From positions 1,240,001 through 1,304,000 of the forward strand of contig NZ_VTFV01000002.1 of the NCBI RefSeq assembly GCF_009192745.1: a stretch of DNA of 64,000 bases, in the 5' to 3' direction. Source of the DNA: Arthrobacter citreus. Its GTDB lineage: Bacteria > Actinomycetota > Actinomycetes > Actinomycetales > Micrococcaceae. Under the pieces are notes generated by a model. That model saw nothing but the letters and a program-made list of their open reading frames with translations, searched no databases and had not been told where the DNA came from. Positions 17,453 through 24,601 of this stretch are shown in pieces. Positions within the stretch are counted from its first letter, which is position 1; every line of letters starts with the position of its first letter. Made by a program: the position numbers and the translations under genes.

Positions 17453-17669
17453 CCGCTAGATCTAGCGGATTGGACGTTTGGACGTTTTGTTCAGACAACT
17501 TGAGTTCATACAGAAATATAGTAGTAAATAGGCTCTGAAAGCTATATTTCTCTAGTAGTACTGCTATCTTCTAAATAAAAGTCCAAACGTCCAATCCCTT
17601 ATGAACAAAGGGAAGTAATCCCCTCAGGGGCGTCCAAGAGAAGTCCAAGGAAAGTCCGATTGGACGTTT
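17453..17669. repeat. Putative replication origin: iterons around an AT-rich core
   Basis: A perfect 16-bp palindrome (CCGCTAGATCTAGCGG, 17453-17468) abuts the 16-bp motif GATTGGACGTTTGGAC at 17468-17483. The exact inverse of that motif is at 17581-17596 and its first 12 bases recur at 17658-17669. Between the inverted copies is about 100 bp of very AT-rich DNA containing AGAAATATAG (17512-17521) and its inverse CTATATTTCT (17542-17551). The block lies immediately downstream of the primase-helicase gene. Iterons plus an AT-rich unwinding region next to a replication gene are the usual makeup of plasmid and satellite origins. Confidence 0.6.
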
Positions 17670-17674
17670 CTCGG

Positions 17675-19324
17675 TCAGAGGTCTTTGGCAAGGGCGAAGT
17701 GCGATACGCCCGTCTGGACTTTGTTGGACAGTTCCGGACTAAGTGAAAGTCCAATGAACCGGACGCCGTCCGAACGTCCCTTCCCGTAGTAGTAGTCCGC
17801 CACGTCAGAGGAGAAGGTCTGCTTGCCAGGTACATTCCGGATGCCCTGAGATTCGGACCAATGGCGGAACATCTCGTAAGCAGCCGTAAGGCCTAGGCAA
17901 CCTGACAACGGAGCCCCCGGGTCTTGGATTACATTCCCGGATTCGATCAGGGCTTCCATAAACTGGAGTGCGTGGCTGTTTGCCGTCTTGTTTCCGTCCA
18001 TAGCAGCCATGACTGCGGCCGTCGGAGCAAGTCCTTCATCCCAGAAGGACAGCATTCCCTCCAAGATCCAGTTCAGAATGCCGGACCGCTCCTCCAGGAC
18101 CTTATTCTCAAGCTCCCTGTCCATCTGGTGTTCCGGGTCCGTCTCCGTGAAGGAGTGTGGAAACGAAATGGGAAGGATCTTGATGAAGGTTGCTTCGTCA
18201 CGGGTGTCGAATTTCAAGGCCATGTTCGAGGCGATGAATAGTACACATTGAGGCTTCCACGGAGATTCCATCTGCCGCATTTGGCGGGTGTTCTGCTCGT
18301 CGCCTCCGAGGATGCCCTTCAGGAATCCATCATCGAGCGGCTTCTTGCCCTGAACTTCCGAGAATCCAACAAAGCGTTTGTTGCGGAGAGCATCCTGATA
18401 GAAGTTCGTATCTCCGTTGTTGAGCTGGATGGCCTGATTGTTTGGCATCACGGAGTAGGCCTGTCCGAGTCTATTGAAGACGGAGAGGAAGACCGATTTT
18501 CCGGACGCTGGAGCGCCTTGCAGATTGAAGAGCGCACGAGGCTTCTCTTCTGCACTGAAGGCGGCTCCTACTGCCTTCTGGAGGAGCCTGACGGTGTCTC
18601 CGCAGTCATCCACGATGGAGGAGGACAGGAAGGCTTTCCATATCGCGGCGTCAGCCGAAGGATCATAGTCCGCGTCGAAGAACCGAGTGACAGGACGCGA
18701 GGCATCATGCGCATGCAGCGTCACGGAATCGGTACGGCGGAACTCTTGAAGGTCGATGACTCCGTTGCGGACAACGAGCCACTGCCTGTCGTTCTCGAAG
18801 TAGCCAGGGCCCTTGGCAACCCGGCGCTCCAGCTTGCTCAGGACGTCATTAACGCCCTTGTTCGAGTTCAGAGAATAAGCGAACGCTTCCCAGTGCTTGC
18901 GTGCAGCAACGATTGAAACTTTGAGTTCGGAGATTGCCTTCTTGGCATCATCTTCGGAGAGATTTCCGGCTTCGATGATCTGCACTTGGGTCGTCAGCTG
19001 TTCGTCGATGAAAAGCCCAAGTTCCTTGTACGCGTATCCCAGAATGTCAATGAGCTGCATAGGGACTACCGCTGTCTGCAAAGGAGTGTGGACCGTGCCG
19101 TTCCAGACATACCAAGTCTTGGATTCAGCGTTGAAGCTGAGAGCGTTAGGGGCATGCTCAGCAATGAAGTCTGCGCCGTCTGTGGCGTCTTTCGGGACCT
19201 TCTTCGATAGGTCCCGCAGATCAAGCTCAGAGAGCTGTTGCCCGCCCGTCATTATGAGCATCCATGCGTTGCTGGAGATGCTGTGAGCGGACATGAGGTA
19301 CTGGGTTTCCGGCAGATAGGACAA
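17675..19324 (-). CDS. Phage/plasmid-type primase-helicase (D5/P4 family)
   Basis: The 549-residue product contains a D5_N-like region (about 90-240) and a superfamily 3 helicase ATPase: Walker A GAPASGKSVFL near residue 287, VGFSEVQGKK as Walker B region, and the later sensor segment CVLFIASNMALKF. A C-terminal winged-helix-like segment follows. These proteins unwind the origin of P4-like satellites and integrative plasmids. The start is unclear: the listed TTG 19324 has no site, ATG 19294 is possible, and the only strong site (AAAGGAG) serves ATG 19352 in another frame, which ends after 39 codons. A frameshift or a leader peptide is possible. It is followed by the putative origin. Confidence 0.85.
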   Translation of the reverse strand: MSYLPETQYLMSAHSISSNAWMLIMTGGQQLSELDLRDLSKKVPKDATDGADFIAEHAPNALSFNAESKTWYVWNGTVHTPLQTAVVPMQLIDILGYAYKELGLFIDEQLTTQVQIIEAGNLSEDDAKKAISELKVSIVAARKHWEAFAYSLNSNKGVNDVLSKLERRVAKGPGYFENDRQWLVVRNGVIDLQEFRRTDSVTLHAHDASRPVTRFFDADYDPSADAAIWKAFLSSSIVDDCGDTVRLLQKAVGAAFSAEEKPRALFNLQGAPASGKSVFLSVFNRLGQAYSVMPNNQAIQLNNGDTNFYQDALRNKRFVGFSEVQGKKPLDDGFLKGILGGDEQNTRQMRQMESPWKPQCVLFIASNMALKFDTRDEATFIKILPISFPHSFTETDPEHQMDRELENKVLEERSGILNWILEGMLSFWDEGLAPTAAVMAAMDGNKTANSHALQFMEALIESGNVIQDPGAPLSGCLGLTAAYEMFRHWSESQGIRNVPGKQTFSSDVADYYYGKGRSDGVRFIGLSLSPELSNKVQTGVSHFALAKDL

Positions 19325-19449
19325 ATGAATTCTTTCGATTGTGTGAGTCCATGGGACTCCTTTCGGTAGTTTGTAAATTGATCTTGTTTTGTTTTGGCGC
19401 TATCGCACTGGGGCGTCAGGTAACCGGTTGTTACTGTTCTACAGGTTGG

Positions 19450-19608
19450 TTAGATGGAAGCATCGAATGATGCAAGCTCATTCTTGAGTCGGTCGATCTT
19501 TGCCTGATAGGCGGCACGCGATAGGATTTGCTTGGCGAGCATTCGCGCGTAGAGGGTTTGTGCAAGGCTCAACTTGCGCTGAGCTTCAGCTCTTGGCGTT
19601 CGGTTCAT
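19450..19608 (-). CDS. Small basic helical protein, 52 residues
   Basis: A short gene starting at ATG 19608 with AAGGAAAG six bases upstream. The product begins MNRTPRAEAQRKLSLAQTL and continues as a predicted amphipathic helix with many Lys/Arg and Ala residues, ending KNELASFDASI. The size and charge are like small DNA-binding or excisionase-type proteins of integrative elements, but I see no diagnostic motif. It sits between the integrase and the primase-helicase in the same direction. Confidence 0.6.
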   Translation of the reverse strand: MNRTPRAEAQRKLSLAQTLYARMLAKQILSRAAYQAKIDRLKNELASFDASI

Positions 19609-19714
19609 GTCTTTCCTTAGGCGAGATTTGACTAAATTGATTCATGTATCAGTTTATCACTTTAAAGATGGGGTGTGTGCAAAAGGAGTTTTCCAAGCAG
19701 TGTCTCTGTAGTCA

Positions 19715-19743
19715 TAAAAACCCCGGAATCCCGGGCATTTTGA
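19715..19743 (-). terminator. Rho-independent terminator of the integrase gene
   Basis: Read on the minus strand, CCCGG and CCGGG pair around GATT and are followed by GTTTTT. It lies about 65 bp beyond the integrase stop codon at 19807, separating integrase from the replication genes. Confidence 0.7.
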
Positions 19744-19806
19744 AACCTTTTTCTGAGTTTAGATAATCGGACCTAAGTGCTAGTAACTCTGTAACAAGTC
19801 AGAGGA

Positions 19807-21291
19807 TCACTGACCATGCATCAGGCGTTCTGCCAGCTCCGGTTCTATCTCGAACTCGTTAGAGGCGTTCAGATCCGCGAGCTCCAACATGAGGTTTGTA
19901 GGGCGAAGCGTGATGAACTCCGGTCTGAAGCGGGCCCCCTGCGGACCGGGATGAACCACTATTTCCTCGTATAGGGAACGAATTATGGATCGCTTCCTAC
20001 CCATTGGAATATCTTCCCAGCGCTTCCACAGGGCCTCTGACCCCTCAGCCATCTCCGGAAGCAAACCTGCAAAGGACGTCTGCTTAGTTAATTCCAGGAT
20101 CTGCGAATCCAGTTCTGAAAGCTTGGCGGCGTTGGCCCTCTCCGCCTTGCCGATGATGTTTGGCGAGAGGCCCTCCTCCGCTGCTTCGTCCAACCAGACA
20201 TCATGTTTCTTTACCAATTGCATGCGGCTCAAACGGAGATCGTGAACGCTGTCAGCACCTTCAGGATTCACGACCCTATCGGCACCCTGATGCATTAGGA
20301 GGTAGAGGAATTTATCGACGACAAACTTTTCTAACGGTAGTCCTACGCGGGAGACGTGTCCGGGTGTGGTGCATCGATAGGCCTTAGCGGAACCAGCCCC
20401 TCCACGATAGGAGATGTTCAAGCCTTTTCCACACTTACTGCACGTCGCTATACCGGTCAGCAAGTGAGGCGAGTGCCGAGACCCCTGTACCCCTCGTTTC
20501 CCGGTCTTGTTGGCCTCGATGTTCTGCTGGATGGCCTCGAAAGTTTCCTCGTCTAACAGCGCCTCCCACCCCTGCATGGTGTAAGCGGTGCCGTTGTAAA
20601 CGCGTTTACCTATAAGCCGGGGCGCAGTAAAGAAGTTCTTAACTGTCCCAGGCTCCCAATTCTTACCTCCGGCGCCCTTGCTCGCAGGTGTAAGGAAGCC
20701 CGCTGCGTTCCATGCCTTGGCAACCTGAAAGAATGTCGTTTCGCCCTTCGCCAACGCTTGTGCGGCCTCACGGATCGCCTTAGCTTCAGCAGGAACCAAC
20801 CGACCCGTTAATCGGTCGTTCCCAAACACTGGCCGGGCGTAGTGCCATTTGCCCGCTTTAGCGTCCGAGAGGTTCCGCAATTTCTGATATTCGGCCTTCT
20901 TCTCGCCGTCTGCCGCGTCAATCACTGAACGGATGAGGGTGAGCATAGTCGAGTCACCACTGGAGAAGTCCAGCATCCCTCCGTCTTGGAGATAGCCCGT
21001 AATGCCTGCAGCCTTGAGACGAAGGGTATCCATCACGTCGCGAGATAGTCGGGAGGCGCGGTAGGCGACTACCACTGGAGGAGCGTCTGTTAGCAACTGC
21101 TCGAAGGCGGGGCGCACGCCGCCGTCTGTGGCGCTTTTATCGTTGTCCCGATATATCTTGCCTACAGTCCAACCCTTCCCTGCAATGAAGGCCGTGCATG
21201 CGGTTACCTGCTCCGCGACCGTCTTGCCCTCGTCGCTAGTGCCCCGACGCTTATCGGCACTGAGGCGGGCGTAGATCGCTGCTGTCGTCAT
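19807..21291 (-). CDS. Large serine integrase
   Basis: The 494-residue protein (from ATG 21291) has the three parts of large serine integrases. The N-terminal catalytic domain carries Ser11 in IYARLSADKR and VVVAYRASRLSRDVMD. The recombinase domain is about residues 150-270. A zinc ribbon follows near 310-340 (ATCSKCGKGL, then YRCTTPGH), and the end has a coiled-coil and basic region. The frame is open to 21387, but that part would cross the attachment site into the tad gene. ATG 21291 lies 46 bp inside the right end, so the enzyme acts on a site next to its own promoter region. It should catalyse integration at TGGGT in the pilin-like gene. Confidence 0.93.
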   Translation of the reverse strand: MTTAAIYARLSADKRRGTSDEGKTVAEQVTACTAFIAGKGWTVGKIYRDNDKSATDGGVRPAFEQLLTDAPPVVVAYRASRLSRDVMDTLRLKAAGITGYLQDGGMLDFSSGDSTMLTLIRSVIDAADGEKKAEYQKLRNLSDAKAGKWHYARPVFGNDRLTGRLVPAEAKAIREAAQALAKGETTFFQVAKAWNAAGFLTPASKGAGGKNWEPGTVKNFFTAPRLIGKRVYNGTAYTMQGWEALLDEETFEAIQQNIEANKTGKRGVQGSRHSPHLLTGIATCSKCGKGLNISYRGGAGSAKAYRCTTPGHVSRVGLPLEKFVVDKFLYLLMHQGADRVVNPEGADSVHDLRLSRMQLVKKHDVWLDEAAEEGLSPNIIGKAERANAAKLSELDSQILELTKQTSFAGLLPEMAEGSEALWKRWEDIPMGRKRSIIRSLYEEIVVHPGPQGARFRPEFITLRPTNLMLELADLNASNEFEIEPELAERLMHGQ

Positions 21292-21337
21292 GCCTGCACG
21301 GTACAGAGGCCTGAGGGTGTAGCCAAATGTTACCGCC

Positions 21338-21342
21338 TGGGT
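21338..21342. other. Right attachment site core (attR, TGGGT)
   Basis: Second copy of the TGGGT core. To its right the pilin-like reading frame resumes (codons ATG ATC ACA CTC after GTC). The element-side arms of the two att sites, placed together as attP, form an imperfect palindrome: AGCCAAAT at 21321-21328 against AGCTAAAT on the reverse strand of 5096-5103, roughly symmetrical about the TG of the core. Confidence 0.75.
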
Positions 21343-21448
21343 CATGATCACACTCATGTCCGCCGTATTAGTTGCCGCAATCCTCACGGTGGCGCGGCCT
21401 GCCTTGGTTTCCCTCTTTGAATCAGCAATCGCCCAAGTCCAGAAGTAG
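21343..21448 (+). pseudogene. 3' half of interrupted pilin-like tad gene
   Basis: Continues the frame left at 5089. Codons after the core read MITLMSAVLVAAILTVA, a hydrophobic helix, followed by a short tail ending AIAQVQK and TAG at 21446-21448. Without the upstream half it lacks the leader. ATG 21344 could in principle start translation of the helix fragment, but no ribosome site is visible. Its intact frame, without stop codons or frameshifts, suggests that the insertion is recent or that the gene is restored by excision. Confidence 0.85.
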
Positions 21449-21851
21449 GGACGTCTCCAGAAGCACGGACACCGCTGTCCAGGGCCGGGATTCCGGAACC
21501 GCCGTCGTGGACTTCGTCCTGGTGGGCGCCCTGCTGACAGTCATCGTGGTGGCAGTGATACAGCTGGCACTGGTGCTGCACGTGCGCAACACGCTCACGG
21601 ATGCTGCTGCGTCCGGTGCACGCTACGGGACCCTGGCCGACCGGCATCCGCAGGACGGCGTGGAACGGACCAGGCAGTTGATCTCCGGTGCCCTGAGCCC
21701 CGGGTTCGCGCAGGACATCAGTTATCTGCGCTCGGAGGATTCAGGACACACGATGCTCAAGGTCACGGTGCGGGCTCCGCTGCCGGTCATCGGTTTGATC
21801 GGCCCGCAAGGAGGAATCGAGGTGGCCGGGCATGCTTACTGGCCGGACTGA
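21417..21851 (+). CDS. TadE-like pilus assembly protein
   Basis: Minor pseudopilin-like protein of the Tad operon. The hydrophobic segment DFVLVGALLTVIVVAVIQLAL with an upstream DSGTAVVDF motif matches the TadE N-terminal pattern, followed by LHVRNTLTDAAASGARYGTLADR, which is characteristic of the family. The C-terminal part is exported. The start is uncertain: TTG 21417 overlaps the end of the interrupted gene, the frame is open from 21372, and no strong ribosome site is visible, so it may depend on translation of the upstream gene. If so, the element could lower expression of this gene as well. Confidence 0.8.
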   Translation: MNQQSPKSRSRDVSRSTDTAVQGRDSGTAVVDFVLVGALLTVIVVAVIQLALVLHVRNTLTDAAASGARYGTLADRHPQDGVERTRQLISGALSPGFAQDISYLRSEDSGHTMLKVTVRAPLPVIGLIGPQGGIEVAGHAYWPD

Positions 21852-22296
21852 TCCGCCGGGACCGGTTCCGGGTAAAGACTCCCCGGACGCGAACGAGGAC
21901 GGAAGCGCTGCGGTTGAGTTCGTTTTCCTCGGAGTCCTGCTGCTGATTCCACTGGTCTACCTGATCCTCACTGCCGGACAGGTCCAGGGAGCTGCCTACG
22001 CGATGGTTGGTGCTGCAGAGCATGCGGCGAAGGTCTACGCCGCAGCTTCTCCTGGAGACGGGCCGGAGAGCCAGGCACGCGCGGCAGCGGAACTTGCGCT
22101 TACGGATTTCGGATTCGACGCGGATGCCCTTGAGCTGCAGATTACGTGCAGCCCGGAATGCGGGGCTCCCGGATCGACCGTAACCGTCACGGCCGCCATG
22201 AGCGTTCCACTCCCGTTCGCCGGCGCGCTGGGGGTGGACCTGGCACCGGTACGGGTCGATTCGACGTCTATGCAAACAGTCGAGAGGTACGGATGA
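21832..22296 (+). CDS. TadE/TadF-like pilus assembly protein
   Basis: A 154-residue protein with an N-terminal cytoplasmic tail, the sequence EDGSAAVEFVFLGVLLLIPLV as TadE-like membrane segment, and an exported domain with one Cys pair (ITCSPECGAPG). ATG 21832 overlaps the end of the preceding gene, and its own stop overlaps the next start by four bases. It belongs to the same Tad operon, and probably primes or caps the pilus. Confidence 0.85.
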   Translation: MLTGRTDPPGPVPGKDSPDANEDGSAAVEFVFLGVLLLIPLVYLILTAGQVQGAAYAMVGAAEHAAKVYAAASPGDGPESQARAAAELALTDFGFDADALELQITCSPECGAPGSTVTVTAAMSVPLPFAGALGVDLAPVRVDSTSMQTVERYG

Positions 22297-22754
22297 CCAG
22301 GGCGCGAACGACGGCGGACGACGGCGAGTCAGGACAAGTGGGCGTGCTGATCATCGGATACGTGGTGCTGGCTTTGCTGGTGATTACCGTCATCGCAGGG
22401 GCTTCGTCGGTTTACCTGGGCCACAAGAAACTCCTGTCCGCGGCAGACGGGGCAGCCTTGGCTGCAGCCGACACGTTCACGCTGGCCCAGGTGCAGGGCC
22501 CGGACGGGGCTGCCCCGGTTGCACTACTGGATTCGGGGCGCGTTACCGCACAAGTCCAGCGCTACCTGCAGGAGAGCCGGGCAGGGGAGCAAACGGCATC
22601 TCTGCGGATCGAGCCAGGCACCGGGACCCCGGACGGGCGCACCGCGCGCGTGGTGCTCTCCGGCGTCGTACATCCGCCGATCGTGAACTTCCTCGTCCCG
22701 GACGGTATCCGCGTCACCGCTGAAAGCGATGCGCGCGCCCGGCTGACACGGTAG
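22293..22754 (+). CDS. TadG-like (Flp pilus-associated) protein
   Basis: A 153-residue protein from ATG 22293 with GAGAGG upstream; the stop of the preceding gene overlaps the start (ATGA). The N-terminal GESGQVGVLIIGYVVLALLVITVIAGASSV membrane stretch and the AADGAALAAAD motif are those of TadG/Rv3654c-like proteins. The exported part is small compared with full-length TadG. It is the last gene of the Tad operon. Confidence 0.82.
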   Translation: MTRARTTADDGESGQVGVLIIGYVVLALLVITVIAGASSVYLGHKKLLSAADGAALAAADTFTLAQVQGPDGAAPVALLDSGRVTAQVQRYLQESRAGEQTASLRIEPGTGTPDGRTARVVLSGVVHPPIVNFLVPDGIRVTAESDARARLTR

Positions 22755-22782
22755 GGCCTGGCGGCCGGCTGGCGAGGGAAAC

Positions 22783-23079
22783 CTAGGAAGCTTTCGCCTG
22801 TTCCTGCGGCGGGTAGTGGCTCCACCCACCGTGGTCCACCTCCAGCAGTGTGCCGTCGTCGGCGTAACAGAGGGTGACGCGCTCGCCGTACAAGTCGCAG
22901 GCCGGGTCCGGGCAGCGGTCACGGAGGGATCCTGCGTAGTCGGCCGCATCGTACTGGTCCCAGTCGTCCAGTTTGCCAATGGCCCAGGCATCGCCCTGCT
23001 CGGCCAGTTCCTCAAGCTCGTCCCGGCCGTAGCTGTGTCCACGCTCAGGGTGGCGGACGGGGGAGGGGGAAGCGTTCAT
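22783..23079 (-). CDS. Conserved-looking hypothetical protein, 98 residues
   Basis: Starts at ATG 23079 with AAGGAG about 12 nt upstream. It is acidic and rich in aromatic residues (YGRDELEELAEQGDAWAIGKL, DDWDQYDAADYAGSLRDRC) and contains a possible metal-binding Cys pair in DRCPDPACDLYG plus a later Cys (VTLCYADDG). I do not recognise the family. It lies between the Tad operon and prfB on the opposite strand. The longer open frame to 23685 overlaps prfB and is not real. Confidence 0.65.
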   Translation of the reverse strand: MNASPSPVRHPERGHSYGRDELEELAEQGDAWAIGKLDDWDQYDAADYAGSLRDRCPDPACDLYGERVTLCYADDGTLLEVDHGGWSHYPPQEQAKAS

Positions 23080-23236
23080 CGAATCTCGAAGCTCCTTTCC
23101 GGATCGGACAGCACCAATGTACTCCCGGGCACTGACACCCCCGCGTCCATTCGCCGGTGCGTCCCGGATCCCTTGTGCCACCCTTCGGGCGCAGCTCCGG
23201 CCGGGAATCCGGGGCATGGCGTAGTCTGTAATCACC

Positions 23237-24355
23237 ATGGCTGAAATTGATTTTCCCGCAGAAATCCGCGCCCTCCGCTCCACGTTTGCCTCCATCGAGG
23301 ACGTTTCAAACGTTGCCGCGATGAAGGAAGACATCGCTGAGCTCAGCGAAATGGCGGGGGAACCCAATTTGTGGGACGACCCGGACGCTGCGCAGAAGAT
23401 CACGTCCAAGCTCTCGCACAAGCAGAGCGCCCTGGAACGGCTGCAGAAACTCGAGGCACGCATTGATGACCTTGAGGTCCTCGTGGAGCTGGCCCAGGAC
23501 GAATCGGACGCCGACAGCAAGGCTGAGGCGGTGTCCGAGCTGGAGTCGCTGCGCAAGGCGCTCTCCGAGCTTGAAGTGGTGACCCTGCTCTCCGGTGAGT
23601 ACGACGAGCGCGAAGCGGTAGTAACTATCCGCGCCGGTGCCGGTGGGGTGGACGCCGCGGATTTCGCGGACATGCTGCTGCGCATGTACCTTCGCTGGGC
23701 AGAACGCCACGGTTATCCGACCCAGGTCCTGGATACCTCCTATGCCGAAGAAGCCGGGCTGAAGTCCGCCACCTTCGAGGTGAAGGCCCCCTATGCCTTC
23801 GGCACGCTGGTGGTGGAGGCCGGGACGCACCGCCTGGTGCGCATCAGCCCGTTCGACAACCAGGGCCGCCGCCAGACCTCCTTCGCCGCCGTCGAGGTGA
23901 TCCCGCTGATCGAAGCCACCGACCACATCGACATTCCGGACAACGAGATCCGCGTGGACGTCTTCCGCTCCTCCGGCCCCGGCGGACAGTCCGTGAACAC
24001 CACGGACTCCGCTGTCCGGCTGACCCACATCCCCACCGGGACCGTGGTTTCAATGCAGAACGAGAAGTCCCAGCTGCAGAACCGCGCTGCCGCCATGCGC
24101 GTGCTCCAATCCCGCCTCCTGCTGCTGAAAAAGGAACAGGAAGACGCTGAGAAGAAGGCATTCGCCGGCGATGTGAAGGCGTCCTGGGGCGACCAGATGC
24201 GCTCTTATGTGCTCAACCCGTACCAGATGGTCAAGGACCTGCGAACCGAACATGAAGTGGGCAATACGTCCGCGGTGTTCGACGGCGAGATCGACGACTT
24301 CATCGACGCCGGCATCCGATGGCGGGCCAACGGCAGCGTCTCCGCCCGCAACTAA
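23237..24355 (+). CDS. prfB: Peptide chain release factor 2
   Basis: RF2 of 372 residues, ending translation at UGA and UAA. The SPF tripeptide that reads the stop codon is in [16 protein letters not shown], and the catalytic GGQ motif is in [20 protein letters not shown]. The coiled N-terminal domain is complete. The gene is a single uninterrupted frame: there is no in-frame UGA near codon 25, so the programmed frameshift of many other bacteria is absent, as usual in actinobacteria. A strong terminator follows. Confidence 0.97.
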   Translation: MAEIDFPAEIRALRSTFASIEDVSNVAAMKEDIAELSEMAGEPNLWDDPDAAQKITSKLSHKQSALERLQKLEARIDDLEVLVELAQDESDADSKAEAVSELESLRKALSELEVVTLLSGEYDEREAVVTIRAGAGGVDAADFADMLLRMYLRWAERHGYPTQVLDTSYAEEAGLKSATFEVKAPYAFGTLVVEAGTHRLVRISPFDNQGRRQTSFAAVEVIPLIEATDHIDIPDNEIRVDVFRSSGPGGQSVNTTDSAVRLTHIPTGTVVSMQNEKSQLQNRAAAMRVLQSRLLLLKKEQEDAEKKAFAGDVKASWGDQMRSYVLNPYQMVKDLRTEHEVGNTSAVFDGEIDDFIDAGIRWRANGSVSARN

Positions 24356-24394
24356 GGCTCCGCAGGCCCGGCAGCCGAAAAGAAAGACCTCCGG

Positions 24395-24430
24395 AAAAAG
24401 CCCGGATCCCCTCAGGGATCCGGGCTTTTT
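24395..24430 (+). terminator. Rho-independent terminator after prfB
   Basis: AAAAAGCCCGGATCCC pairs perfectly with GGGATCCGGGCTTTTT around a CTCA loop, 39 bp after the prfB stop codon. The symmetrical A and T tracts could make it bidirectional. Confidence 0.92.
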
Positions 24431-24451
24431 CGTTTGCCGGGCTATGCCCCA

Positions 24452-24510
24452 TTGACTCAAGTGTGATCTGTGCCATACATTTTCCGTAACCTGAATCGCC
24501 TTTCAGGTTA
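24452..24510 (+). promoter_or_regulatory. Promoter with palindromic operator for the HAAT-type transporter operon
   Basis: TTGACT (24452-24457) and TACATT (24476-24481) form a good -35/-10 pair with an 18-bp spacer. Directly after the -10, TAACCTGAA (24487-24495) and TTCAGGTTA (24502-24510) are a perfect 9-bp inverted repeat over a 6-bp spacer, covering the expected transcription start. A repressor bound there would block initiation. The TetR-type regulator at 30901 in the same operon is the obvious candidate. The leader then runs 91 bp to GTG 24602. Confidence 0.7.
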
Positions 24511-24601
24511 GTGCTCCAAACCCCGGCCCGTCCGGCACGCAATGCACCCAAGCTGCACCCAATGCACCCACTGCAGACACCGCACTGAAAGGCACACCAC
24601 C

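Larger units (their letters stand above)
5090..21342. mobile_element. 16.25 kb serine-integrase integrative element with defence and export cargo
   Basis: The boundaries are set by the 5-bp duplicated core TGGGT and by the split reading frame on both sides. Content from left to right: HIRAN-domain protein, SIR2-like protein, EVE-like/DUF3883 nuclease, small hypothetical gene, MacAB-like export operon with lipoprotein and adaptor, divergent two-component system, GNAT fragment, uridine-kinase-like protein, small serine resolvase with putative res site, 81-residue protein, putative origin, D5-type primase-helicase, 52-residue protein and large serine integrase. Much of the DNA (about 5.1-9.1 kb and 16.1-21.3 kb) is visibly more AT-rich than the host genes. 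I see no relaxase, FtsK/TraB translocase, capsid, portal or terminase gene, so transfer would need a helper. Confidence 0.85.

Noticed and set aside
17142-17498. 118-codon minus-strand frame overlapping the small 81-residue gene
   Set aside because: Random composition and no ribosome site; the overlapping 81-codon frame has a good site and normal composition, and the long frame crosses the putative origin.
5090-21342. Prophage
   Set aside because: No capsid, portal, terminase, tail or lysis genes; the content fits an integrative element or satellite.
21292-21387. Integrase start at 21387
   Set aside because: That extension crosses the attachment site into the tad gene; the catalytic domain begins normally at ATG 21291.
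23237-23340. Programmed frameshift in prfB
   Set aside because: The frame is continuous from ATG 23237 with no in-frame UGA near codon 25.
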